NCBI GenBank assembly: GCA_026985655.1
Contig: JALSQB010000233.1
Location: forward strand, 1-6,376
DNA from: Campylobacteraceae bacterium
GTDB lineage: Bacteria > Campylobacterota > Campylobacteria > Campylobacterales > Sulfurovaceae
Reading direction: 5' to 3'
DNA: 6,376 bases
Part shown: piece after piece, positions 1 to 5,927 of the stretch
Layout of the letters: each line of letters starts with the position of its first letter
How positions within the stretch are numbered: the first letter of the stretch is position 1
The notes under the pieces: model-generated
Told to the model about the DNA's origin: nothing
Database searches by the model: none
Seen by the model: only the letters and a program-made list of their open reading frames with translations
Program-made: the position numbers and the translations under genes

Positions 1-1
1 G

Positions 2-115
2 TATCTTTTTGGCTCTGAAGCAAATTCTATGGTTATATATGTAAGTTTTACAGCAATGTTTTTTATTATCATCACCATTAGTTTCTTTGTCTATCGAGAA
101 CTAAAAAGTTATTAA
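2..115 (+). CDS. C-terminal end of a membrane protein (partial, 5' end outside window)
   Basis: An open frame enters from the left edge and ends at TAA 113-115, giving 37 residues. It starts YLFGSEANSM and then has about 20 mostly hydrophobic residues rich in Val, Phe, Ile and Thr, followed by a short charged tail, YRELKSY. This is the pattern of a final transmembrane helix with a short polar C-terminus, positive-leaning and probably cytoplasmic. The other two plus-strand frames hit stops early (TGA at 16-18, TAA at 42-44), which supports this frame. The family cannot be identified from so little sequence. A pyrophosphatase gene follows after a 59-bp gap that holds its own promoter-like box, so co-transcription is not required. 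Confidence 0.6.
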   Translation, partial: YLFGSEANSMVIYVSFTAMFFIIITISFFVYRELKSY

Positions 116-130
116 AAAGAGATAGGTGGC

Positions 131-136
131 TATAAT
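131..136 (+). promoter_or_regulatory. -10 box of the predicted ppaC promoter (TATAAT)
   Basis: A perfect TATAAT sits 38 bp before the ppaC start codon, preceded by TGGC, which is close to but one base off the extended -10 form TGn. No convincing -35 box lies 16-18 bp upstream; that stretch is AT-rich, as is common in Campylobacterota sigma-70 promoters. Transcription would begin near 143 and give a leader of about 32 nt containing the AAAGG ribosome binding site at 164-168. The box lies after the stop of the upstream gene, which fits an independent transcript. Confidence 0.6.
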
Positions 137-174
137 GCCAAAAAAATTCCCTTACTTCACTATAAAGGCTAAAC

Positions 175-1092
175 ATGGCAACTTATGTATTTGGACATAC
201 CATTCCTGACTCTGACTCTATTGTTGGAGCATATTCATTATCGTACTTAAAAAATCAACTCGGCGAAGATTGTATTCCTACCCGTCAAGGAGAAATTAAT
301 CCTGAAACAGCTTTCATTTTAGAGCGTTTTGGTTTTGAACAACCCATGCTTAAAACCTCTTATGCAGGGGAAAATGTCTATCTTATTGATTTTATGGAGA
401 GTTCACAAAGTCCTAAAGACATTGAAGAGGCAACCATTTTAGGTATTGTAGATCACCATAAACTAGGCGACCTTAAAACATCTACCCCACTAGAGATGTG
501 GGTACGTCCTGTGGGTTGTTCTAACACCATTATGAAACAGATGTTTGACTACCATAACATTGAAATTCCTAAAGATTTAGCAGGAATGATGATGTGTGCC
601 ATTTTGAGTGACACGGTTATCTTTAAATCACCAACCTGTACCAAAGAAGACACCAAAGCTGTTAAAGAACTGGCTCAAATTGCAGGAATAGACGACCCAA
701 AAGCCCTTGGAATGGAAATGTTCATTGTAAAATCTGACGTACTCAATGACACCAAAGAAGCCTTAGTAAAAAGAGACTTTAAAGAGTTCAATATGGGTGG
801 TAAAAAAGTAGGTATCGGACAACTTGAAGTAGTAGATTTAAGCGTATTTGACGACATGAAAGAGGAGCTTTTTGACGCGATGCAAAAGGTAAAAGATGAA
901 AATCAAAGAGACACCGTCATACTACTTCTCACCGACATTATGCAAGAGGGTTCACAACTCTTAGTACTTTCAGATGATAGCACTAAAGTAGAAAAAGCAT
1001 TTGACATAAAACTGGAGAATAATCAAGTATGGCTAGCTAAAGTCATGAGCCGTAAAAAGCAAATTATTCCATTTTTAGAAAAAGAGTTTTAG
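175..1092 (+). CDS. ppaC: Manganese-dependent (family II, DHH-type) inorganic pyrophosphatase
   Basis: This cytoplasmic enzyme hydrolyses pyrophosphate to two phosphates, pulling DNA, RNA and protein synthesis forward. The 305-aa length matches compact family II enzymes (about 310 aa) without regulatory CBS or DRTGG inserts. The N-terminal DHH domain has motif GHTIPDSDS with H8, D12 and D14, motif II LID with D72, motif III VDHH with H94 and H95, and D146 in AILSDT. Aligned by motif to the Bacillus subtilis enzyme, these are the Mn ligands H9, D13, D15, D75, H97 and D149. The C-terminal DHHA2 domain (about 190-305) ends with SRKKQIIP (292-299), the conserved Arg/Lys pyrophosphate-binding segment, and K203 is a likely second substrate lysine. 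The ATG is set by AAAGG at 164-168, six bases upstream, and by the GH motif starting at residue 7. One variation: motif II reads LIDF rather than the common LVDH. The next gene is convergent. Identification is firm; the gene symbol follows B. subtilis usage. Confidence 0.97.
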   Translation: MATYVFGHTIPDSDSIVGAYSLSYLKNQLGEDCIPTRQGEINPETAFILERFGFEQPMLKTSYAGENVYLIDFMESSQSPKDIEEATILGIVDHHKLGDLKTSTPLEMWVRPVGCSNTIMKQMFDYHNIEIPKDLAGMMMCAILSDTVIFKSPTCTKEDTKAVKELAQIAGIDDPKALGMEMFIVKSDVLNDTKEALVKRDFKEFNMGGKKVGIGQLEVVDLSVFDDMKEELFDAMQKVKDENQRDTVILLLTDIMQEGSQLLVLSDDSTKVEKAFDIKLENNQVWLAKVMSRKKQIIPFLEKEF

Positions 1093-1119
1093 AGAGGGGT
1101 TATTTTAACAGATAAAAGT

Positions 1120-1140
1120 TTTCCACCAAAAAGGTGGAAA
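1120..1140. terminator. Hairpin between convergent genes, possible weak terminator
   Basis: A perfect 8-bp inverted repeat, TTTCCACC / GGTGGAAA, is separated by a 5-base loop of A residues. It lies 27 bp after the ppaC stop and 133 bp beyond the stop of the convergent DUF4395 gene. On the minus strand the stem is followed by AACTTTTATC, a short U-rich tract, so it could end minus-strand transcripts. On the plus strand the bases after the stem are CAAAAGC, with no U-tract, so intrinsic termination of ppaC here is doubtful. The hairpin itself is clear; its function is inferred. Confidence 0.45.
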
Positions 1141-1273
1141 CAAAAGCTAAACAGTAAAATTATCTAGCATCAATAATAGCAGAATGTCTTATAGCCGAGA
1201 GTATAAAATAAACTGTATAAACCTTCAAAACTAAAAAAACAACTAACTCAAATGCTCGTAATAGCTACAATGA
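1141..1273. other. AT-rich intergenic remainder, nothing supported
   Basis: This is the rest of the convergent gap between ppaC and the DUF4395 gene. I find no open frame with a ribosome binding site beyond a 16-codon ATG frame at about 1184, no strong hairpin and no tRNA. It probably serves as the 3' untranslated region of the minus-strand gene. Confidence 0.4.
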
Positions 1274-2005
1274 TTAAAAGTCATCATCATCTTCATTAAA
1301 TTCAGCATCCATTTTAGCATCATTTTCAGCTTGAAGTTCTTGGTCGGTTAGTACCATTTCATGTAAAAACTCACCAAAGAATGTTTTAGACTCTGTCTTG
1401 GCTAAAAACAGATAAACACCAACACTTAACGCCATTGCAACACTTATGGCAATAATTTTTTGAGCAATATTAAAAGTTTGTATCGGCTCTTTTGTTCTAA
1501 TTTCACAAACACCTCCCGGACAATGTTGTGCTTTTTTTCTTGTAAATAAGCTATAAAGTTTACAACCAACACAAATAGATAAGGCTGCTTCCATAAAAAG
1601 TAAAGTAAGGCATAGTACACAGACCATGACTTTATAGAAGTTAATATCCCAATTTAAGACAAACCAATACATCATAGGAAGAGAGATGAACCACCCTAAA
1701 ATCCAAGCAAACCTTTTTTGCATAGCACCTACATACTCAGGTCTTTGATTTTGTATAAATATTCTACCAAAAAGCAGTGAGGGGGCATACTTAGGATTAA
1801 TAATTCTCAATGTAAAATCTATAAAAATAAAAGCAAGATAAACCCGTGCTACAATGATGTGGTTATATCCAATCCCCACAAAAATAACAATCATACCCAG
1901 CATAAACATAATCCCAGCAGTTGACCTAACTTCCCTCTCGTTAATGACTCCCTCTTCGTATCCTGCTACTTTTTCTCCGTAGCTTAACCACCATTCTTTA
2001 AACAT
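1274..2005 (-). CDS. DUF4395-family integral membrane protein with two cysteine motifs
   Basis: A 243-aa inner-membrane protein of unknown function. The sequence matches my recollection of the DUF4395 family: an N-terminal NEREVRSTAGI (22-32), NPKYAPSLLFGR (70-81), RPEYVGAMQKRFAW (88-101), then CVGCKLYSLF (145-154) and CPGGVCE (162-168). Predicted transmembrane segments lie near 27-46, 50-66, 99-117, 122-141 and 181-202. Cysteines C145, C148, C162 and C167 flank a short basic loop right after the fourth helix, as expected for a redox-active or metal-binding site; this role is inferred. The C-terminus after the last helix is polar and ends in a run of acidic residues (EDDDD then F). The start is supported by AAAGGA at 2011-2016 (read on the minus strand), five bases from the ATG. 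The gene is divergent from dnaE and convergent with ppaC, so it is probably monocistronic. Family assignment is from motif memory, not a search. Confidence 0.85.
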   Translation of the reverse strand: MFKEWWLSYGEKVAGYEEGVINEREVRSTAGIMFMLGMIVIFVGIGYNHIIVARVYLAFIFIDFTLRIINPKYAPSLLFGRIFIQNQRPEYVGAMQKRFAWILGWFISLPMMYWFVLNWDINFYKVMVCVLCLTLLFMEAALSICVGCKLYSLFTRKKAQHCPGGVCEIRTKEPIQTFNIAQKIIAISVAMALSVGVYLFLAKTESKTFFGEFLHEMVLTDQELQAENDAKMDAEFNEDDDDF

Positions 2006-2028
2006 AAAATTCCTTTGACATAATAACT

Positions 2029-2037
2029 ATTGTAACA
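2029..2037 (-). promoter_or_regulatory. Extended -10 promoter of the DUF4395 gene (TGTTACAAT)
   Basis: Read on the minus strand, TGT followed by TACAAT forms an extended -10 element. Transcription would start near 2022, leaving a leader of about 17 nt that holds the AAAGGA ribosome binding site. The -35 region reads AAGAAA, far from consensus, so the promoter depends on the extended -10 or on an activator. The box overlaps an ATTGT-A-ACAAT inverted repeat (2029-2039). Confidence 0.5.
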
Positions 2038-2064
2038 ATTTAATCTGTATTTTTCTTTATTTTA

Positions 2065-2094
2065 CTAAATTTAAAAATAATTTTTTAAATTTAG
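2065..2094. repeat. Perfect 13-bp inverted repeat in the divergent region
   Basis: CTAAATTTAAAAA (2065-2077) and its exact reverse complement TTTTTAAATTTAG (2082-2094) are separated by four bases. The repeat lies between the predicted minus-strand promoter (2029-2037) and the predicted dnaE promoter (2160-2168), so it would not be in either main transcript. Its position, about 43-72 bp upstream of the minus-strand start site, would suit an operator or an AT-rich UP-like element. It could also be a cruciform-prone spacer or the terminator of the small minus-strand ORF whose stop codon lies in it. The repeat is seen directly; the role is not known. Confidence 0.55.
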
Positions 2095-2186
2095 CGTTTC
2101 ATAAGGTGAACAAACTCAAGCCCATAGAATTTTTTCTCACCAACTCCTAAAAGAAAATATGCTATATTAAAACCAATAAAAAACAT
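2091..2186 (-). CDS. Possible 31-aa small ORF or gene remnant upstream of dnaE
   Basis: On the minus strand an ATG at 2184-2186 opens a 31-codon frame ending TAA at 2091-2093. The N-terminal half is hydrophobic (MFFIGFNIAYFLLGVG) and the C-terminal half is mixed and basic, ending in GLEFVHLMKR. The composition looks more protein-like than the low-complexity AT-rich flank. No good Shine-Dalgarno sequence precedes the ATG (CTTAAAAAGT), and the frame is open for only seven more codons upstream before an in-frame TGA. It overlaps the predicted dnaE promoter on the other strand. It could be a small membrane peptide, the tail of a decayed gene, or chance. I do not recognise a family. Confidence 0.25.
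   Translation of the reverse strand: MFFIGFNIAYFLLGVGEKKFYGLEFVHLMKR
2160..2168 (+). promoter_or_regulatory. Extended -10 promoter of dnaE (TGCTATATT)
   Basis: TGC followed by TATATT makes an extended -10 element. The predicted start site near 2175 gives a leader of about 30 nt, with TAAGG at 2193-2197 as the ribosome binding site. No clear -35 box is visible upstream, where the sequence is A-rich. Confidence 0.5.
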
Positions 2187-2204
2187 ACTTTTTAAGGCAA
2201 AGCC

Positions 2205-5200
2205 ATGTCACAAGAACCAGAAGATTTACCTAACTTAAGTAAGCCAAAATTTACCCACCTGCACCTCCACACTGAGTTTTCCATGTTAGATGGAGCAAAC
2301 AAAATTCCTGTTTTAGCTAAGAAGATTAAAGAGCTGGGCATGGATTCGGTTGCTATGACTGACCATGGAAATATGTTTGGGACGATTACCTTCTACAATG
2401 AGATGAAAAAAAATGGGATAAAACCCATTATTGGCATGGAAGCGTACATTCATAACGAAGATGAGATTGGTGATAAATCGACACGTAAACGGTTTCACCT
2501 CTGCCTTTATGCTAAAAATGATGTGGGCTACAAAAATCTTATGTACCTTAGTTCACAAGCCTATATGCATGGTTTTTACTACTATCCTCGTATTAACTGG
2601 TCGATGCTTAAAGAGCATTCTGAAGGGCTTATTTGTTCCTCTGCTTGTCTTCAAGGGGAAGTGAATTGGCATCTTAATTTGAGTGAGCGAAATGTTAAAA
2701 ATGGGGCATTGGGCTATGAAGAGGCCAAAAAAGTTGTCCTGCGTTATAAAGAGGTTTTTGGAGAGGATTATTATATGGAGTTGATGCGTCATGGAATTGA
2801 CCATCAGTTTAACATTGACAAGCAGATTATGCAACTCTCTAAAGAGACAGGGGTGAAGATTATCGCGACCAATGACACGCATTATACTTTACAAGAAGAT
2901 GCCGATGCTCATGAGGCGTTTATGTGTATTGCGATGAACAAACTTTACGATGACCCTAACCGTATGCGTCACTCGGTGCATGAGTTTTACATCAAATCGC
3001 CTGAACAGATGGCTGAACTTTTTGCTGATATGCCTGAAGCCATTACCAACACGCAAGAGATAGCCGATAAATGTAATTTAGAGATTAAACTGGGCGACCC
3101 CACACCTCCTAACTTTAAGTTTTCTCAACAAGTCGCACAAGAGGAGGGGATTGAACTCCCTTTTGATGAAGAGTATTCACTAGAGAATGATATTAAACTT
3201 TTTATTCATCTCTCACAAAAAGGGCTAGAGAAACGGCTTAAAATTGTGCCTAAAGAGCGACATCAAGAGTATCGTGACCGATTAGAAGTGGAGATGGACA
3301 TTATTAACTCTATGAAGTTCCCAGGGTACATGTTGATTGTTTGGGAATTTGTTATTCAAGCAAAAAAAATGGGCATTCCAGTAGGGCCAGGGCGTGGCTC
3401 GGCAGCTGGTTCTTTGGTAGCGTATTCATTGGAAATTACCGACATTGACCCCATTCCTTACGGTTTGCTTTTTGAGCGTTTCTTGAACCCTGAACGGGTG
3501 AGTATGCCCGACATTGACATGGATTTCTGTCAAGCCAGACGGCAAGAGATTTTGGATTATGTTATTGAAAAATATGGTCGTGTAAACGTCGCTCAAATCA
3601 TTACCTTTGGGAAGCTTCAAGCCAAAGGGGTTATTCGTGATGTGGCACGTGTGCTTGACATGCCTTACTCACAAGCCGATGCCATGGCAAAACTGATTCC
3701 CGATGAATTGGGGATTAACCTCACCGATTCTTACGCCAAAGAGCCAAAAATTGCTGAACTTTGTAACAGCAATCCTTTGGCAAAACGCACATGGGATTAC
3801 GCTTTAGCACTAGAGGGACTAAACCGAAATGCAGGAACACACGCAGCAGGAGTGGTTATCTCCAATGAACCTCTTTGGAAAAAAACACCCCTTTTTAAAC
3901 CCACAGGACAAGACACTTTAGCAACCCAATACAACGGAAAATACGTTGAAGATGTTGATTTAATTAAGTTTGACTTCTTGGGGCTTAAGACGCTTACAGT
4001 GATTGAAGAGGCGTTACAGCTCATAGAGAAACGACATGGTAAACGCATTAACTTTGTGGAAGAGAACATCAATGACCCCAAAGTTTACCAATACATCTCA
4101 ACAGGTGACACGCTTGGACTGTTTCAGATTGAGAGTGCAGGAATGCAAGACCTTGCTAAAAAACTTCAACCAAATGGCTTTGAAGACATCATTGCGATGT
4201 TGGCACTCTACCGACCAGGGCCAATGGAGTCTGGAATGCTCGACGACTTTGTGGAGCGTAAACATGGACGTGCTGAAATTACCTATATGTTTGCAGAACT
4301 AGAACCAATTTTAAAGCCTACTTATGGGGTTATTGTCTATCAAGAGCAAGTTATGCAGATTGTGCAGACCATTGGTGGCTTTAGCCTTGGTGGGGCAGAC
4401 TTGGTTCGACGTGCGATGGGTAAAAAGATTAAAGAAGAGATGGACAGACTCAAAGAGGAGTTTGCCATAGGTGCTGGGAAAAAAGGTCACGATATGCAAG
4501 TAGCACGTGAACTCTTTGACCTCATTGTAAAGTTTGCAGGGTATGGTTTTAACAAATCGCACTCAGCAGCGTATGCGATGATTACTTTTTATACCTCTTA
4601 TCTAAAATACTACTACCCAACAGAGTTTATGGCGGCGATTTTAACTTTGGAGAAAAACAATACGGACAAAGTAGTAAAATATGTAGATGAACTTAAAAGC
4701 CTTAATATCTCGTTACGTCCACCCAATATCAACCGTTCAGATTTGGTTTTCCAAGCAGATGAAATAGAGGGAGAGAAGATAGTCTTTTTTGGAATGGGAG
4801 CATTAAAAGGGGCTGGAGATGTGGCGATTAACTCCATTATTGCTACGCGTGATGAGGGGGGAGCATTTAAAGACATGAATGACTTTGTCTCACGCATTGA
4901 TGCTTCAAAAGTAAACAAACGTGTGATTGAAACCCTTGCTAAAGCAGGAGCATTTGATGAGTTTGGCTACTCGCGTTGTGCTTTGATTAGCCAAGTTGAA
5001 GCCATTACCGAAGCTGCTGGAAAAGCGATGTTGGCTAAAAAACAAGCAGTAGGTTCTTTGTTTGGTGATGCTGAAGAGATGACCACGGTTAAAGTAGAAA
5101 TAAAAGAGATGCCAGAGTATGAACTTTTAGAGATTTTAGCCATTGAAAAAGAGTCGTTGGGCTTTTATGTTTCAGGTCACCCTTTGGACAAATATCGTGA

Positions 5201-5789
5201 ACAACTCGACAACATCAAATACACCTTAAGTTCCGAGATAGACGATTTAGCCGATGGCTCACAAGCCCTTTTTATTGGTAAAATCGAAGAGATAAACACA
5301 CGCATTTCCAAGAAAGGAAACAAGTTTGGGATTGCAAACATTATGGACTTACATGGAAACATTGAGTTGATGCTGTTTGAAAATCGTCTGCAAGAGCTAG
5401 ATGAAGATTTTGACCTCGACAAGCCCATTGCTTTCAAAGTAAAAATCACCAAAGATGGTGACTTTACACGAATGAATATTTTAAAAATTGAGTCATTAAA
5501 AGATGCGAAAAAAGAGAAAGTTAAAGTTAAAAAAGAACAAAAACATACCCCTGAACCCCCAAGTGAACCTGTGGTTTTAGCCATGAGCCTTTTGCCTGAC
5601 ACGAAGATGATAGAAGAGCTTTATTGTCTAGCTGAAAAATACCCAGGGCGACACCCTTTACAGTTAGCGATTAAATCTAAACTCTCTGATGTCATGATTG
5701 AATCGAAGCTAAAAGTGAGCCGTTCTATTTTGTTAGAAGCCAAGGAATTAGGGGTTTATGAGGAAGAGAAGTTGGTGGTTAGTGGCTAA
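2205..5789 (+). CDS. dnaE: DNA polymerase III subunit alpha (replicative polymerase)
   Basis: This is the catalytic subunit of the chromosomal replicase. At 1194 aa it is close to the usual 1150-1200. The N-terminal PHP domain (about 16-290) shows HLHLHTEFSMLDG (18-30), TDHGNMFG (52-59), E79, H98, SSACLQGE (145-152) and NDTHY (223-227). The C-family polymerase core has GPGRGSAAGS (394-403), MPDIDMDF (434-441) and KFDFLGL (588-594); D436, D438 and D590 correspond by motif to E. coli D401, D403 and D555. A fingers/helix-hairpin-helix region follows (YGFNKSHSAAYAMITFY, 780-796). QAVGSLFGD (947-955) fits the internal beta-clamp-binding motif. An OB fold spans about 1020-1095, then a Lys/Glu/Pro linker (about 1098-1123) and a C-terminal domain that would bind tau. 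The start has TAAGG seven bases upstream, and the PHP motif follows closely. The frame is uninterrupted. PolC-type exonuclease insertion is absent, so this is a DnaE1-type enzyme. Confidence 0.98.
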   Translation: MSQEPEDLPNLSKPKFTHLHLHTEFSMLDGANKIPVLAKKIKELGMDSVAMTDHGNMFGTITFYNEMKKNGIKPIIGMEAYIHNEDEIGDKSTRKRFHLCLYAKNDVGYKNLMYLSSQAYMHGFYYYPRINWSMLKEHSEGLICSSACLQGEVNWHLNLSERNVKNGALGYEEAKKVVLRYKEVFGEDYYMELMRHGIDHQFNIDKQIMQLSKETGVKIIATNDTHYTLQEDADAHEAFMCIAMNKLYDDPNRMRHSVHEFYIKSPEQMAELFADMPEAITNTQEIADKCNLEIKLGDPTPPNFKFSQQVAQEEGIELPFDEEYSLENDIKLFIHLSQKGLEKRLKIVPKERHQEYRDRLEVEMDIINSMKFPGYMLIVWEFVIQAKKMGIPVGPGRGSAAGSLVAYSLEITDIDPIPYGLLFERFLNPERVSMPDIDMDFCQARRQEILDYVIEKYGRVNVAQIITFGKLQAKGVIRDVARVLDMPYSQADAMAKLIPDELGINLTDSYAKEPKIAELCNSNPLAKRTWDYALALEGLNRNAGTHAAGVVISNEPLWKKTPLFKPTGQDTLATQYNGKYVEDVDLIKFDFLGLKTLTVIEEALQLIEKRHGKRINFVEENINDPKVYQYISTGDTLGLFQIESAGMQDLAKKLQPNGFEDIIAMLALYRPGPMESGMLDDFVERKHGRAEITYMFAELEPILKPTYGVIVYQEQVMQIVQTIGGFSLGGADLVRRAMGKKIKEEMDRLKEEFAIGAGKKGHDMQVARELFDLIVKFAGYGFNKSHSAAYAMITFYTSYLKYYYPTEFMAAILTLEKNNTDKVVKYVDELKSLNISLRPPNINRSDLVFQADEIEGEKIVFFGMGALKGAGDVAINSIIATRDEGGAFKDMNDFVSRIDASKVNKRVIETLAKAGAFDEFGYSRCALISQVEAITEAAGKAMLAKKQAVGSLFGDAEEMTTVKVEIKEMPEYELLEILAIEKESLGFYVSGHPLDKYREQLDNIKYTLSSEIDDLADGSQALFIGKIEEINTRISKKGNKFGIANIMDLHGNIELMLFENRLQELDEDFDLDKPIAFKVKITKDGDFTRMNILKIESLKDAKKEKVKVKKEQKHTPEPPSEPVVLAMSLLPDTKMIEELYCLAEKYPGRHPLQLAIKSKLSDVMIESKLKVSRSILLEAKELGVYEEEKLVVSG

Positions 5790-5840
5790 GTTTTTGACTT
5801 AGAATTTAACTCTTTGTGTCAAAAAGAAACAGATAAACAA

Positions 5841-5846
5841 TATAAT
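5841..5846 (+). promoter_or_regulatory. Candidate -10 box upstream of icd (TATAAT)
   Basis: A perfect TATAAT lies in the dnaE-icd gap, without TGn just before it and without a clear -35 box. Transcription from near 5853 would give a leader of about 75 nt. A competing candidate, TGC followed by TATTAA at 5899-5907, resembles the dnaE promoter but would leave a leader of only about 14 nt. Confidence 0.4.
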
Positions 5847-5856
5847 TTTAAGCCAT

Positions 5857-5874
5857 GAAGTGTTTACTTCTTTT
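5857..5874 (+). terminator. Short hairpin with T-run after dnaE, weak terminator candidate
   Basis: GAAGT and ACTTC form a 5-bp stem with a GTTT loop, followed directly by TTTT. It lies 67 bp past the dnaE stop. The stem is short and has two G-C pairs, so termination would be inefficient. It also falls at the very start of any transcript made from the TATAAT at 5841, where it might instead protect the 5' end of the icd mRNA. Confidence 0.25.
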
Positions 5875-5927
5875 ATGTATCAAAAATAGTTAAACTCATG
5901 CTATTAAACTACACATAAGGACGACAT

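Noticed and set aside
675..857. 60-codon minus-strand frame inside ppaC
   Set aside because: It is antisense to the linker and start of the DHHA2 domain, low in complexity and without recognisable features.
1165..1273. Imperfect repeat of a TAATAGC...AATG type in the convergent gap
   Set aside because: The match is short and interrupted, and expected by chance at this base composition.
2019..2150. Plus-strand open stretch upstream of dnaE
   Set aside because: It has no ATG start or ribosome binding site and is mostly low-complexity codons from AT-rich DNA.
2431..4918. Several 60-110 codon frames in other phases and on the minus strand within dnaE
   Set aside because: All overlap a continuous dnaE frame with conserved catalytic motifs, and none shows family motifs, so they are shadows.
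5177..5602. 141-codon open frame on the minus strand inside dnaE
   Set aside because: It is antisense to the OB-fold and linker part of dnaE, very Ser-rich and without recognisable motifs. This is the usual mirror of a well-supported coding frame.
5791..5825. TTTTTGAC / GTCAAAAA inverted repeat just after the dnaE stop
   Set aside because: The arms match over 8 bp but are mostly A-T, separated by 19 bases and not followed by a U-tract on the plus strand. It does not look like an intrinsic terminator and may be chance in AT-rich DNA.
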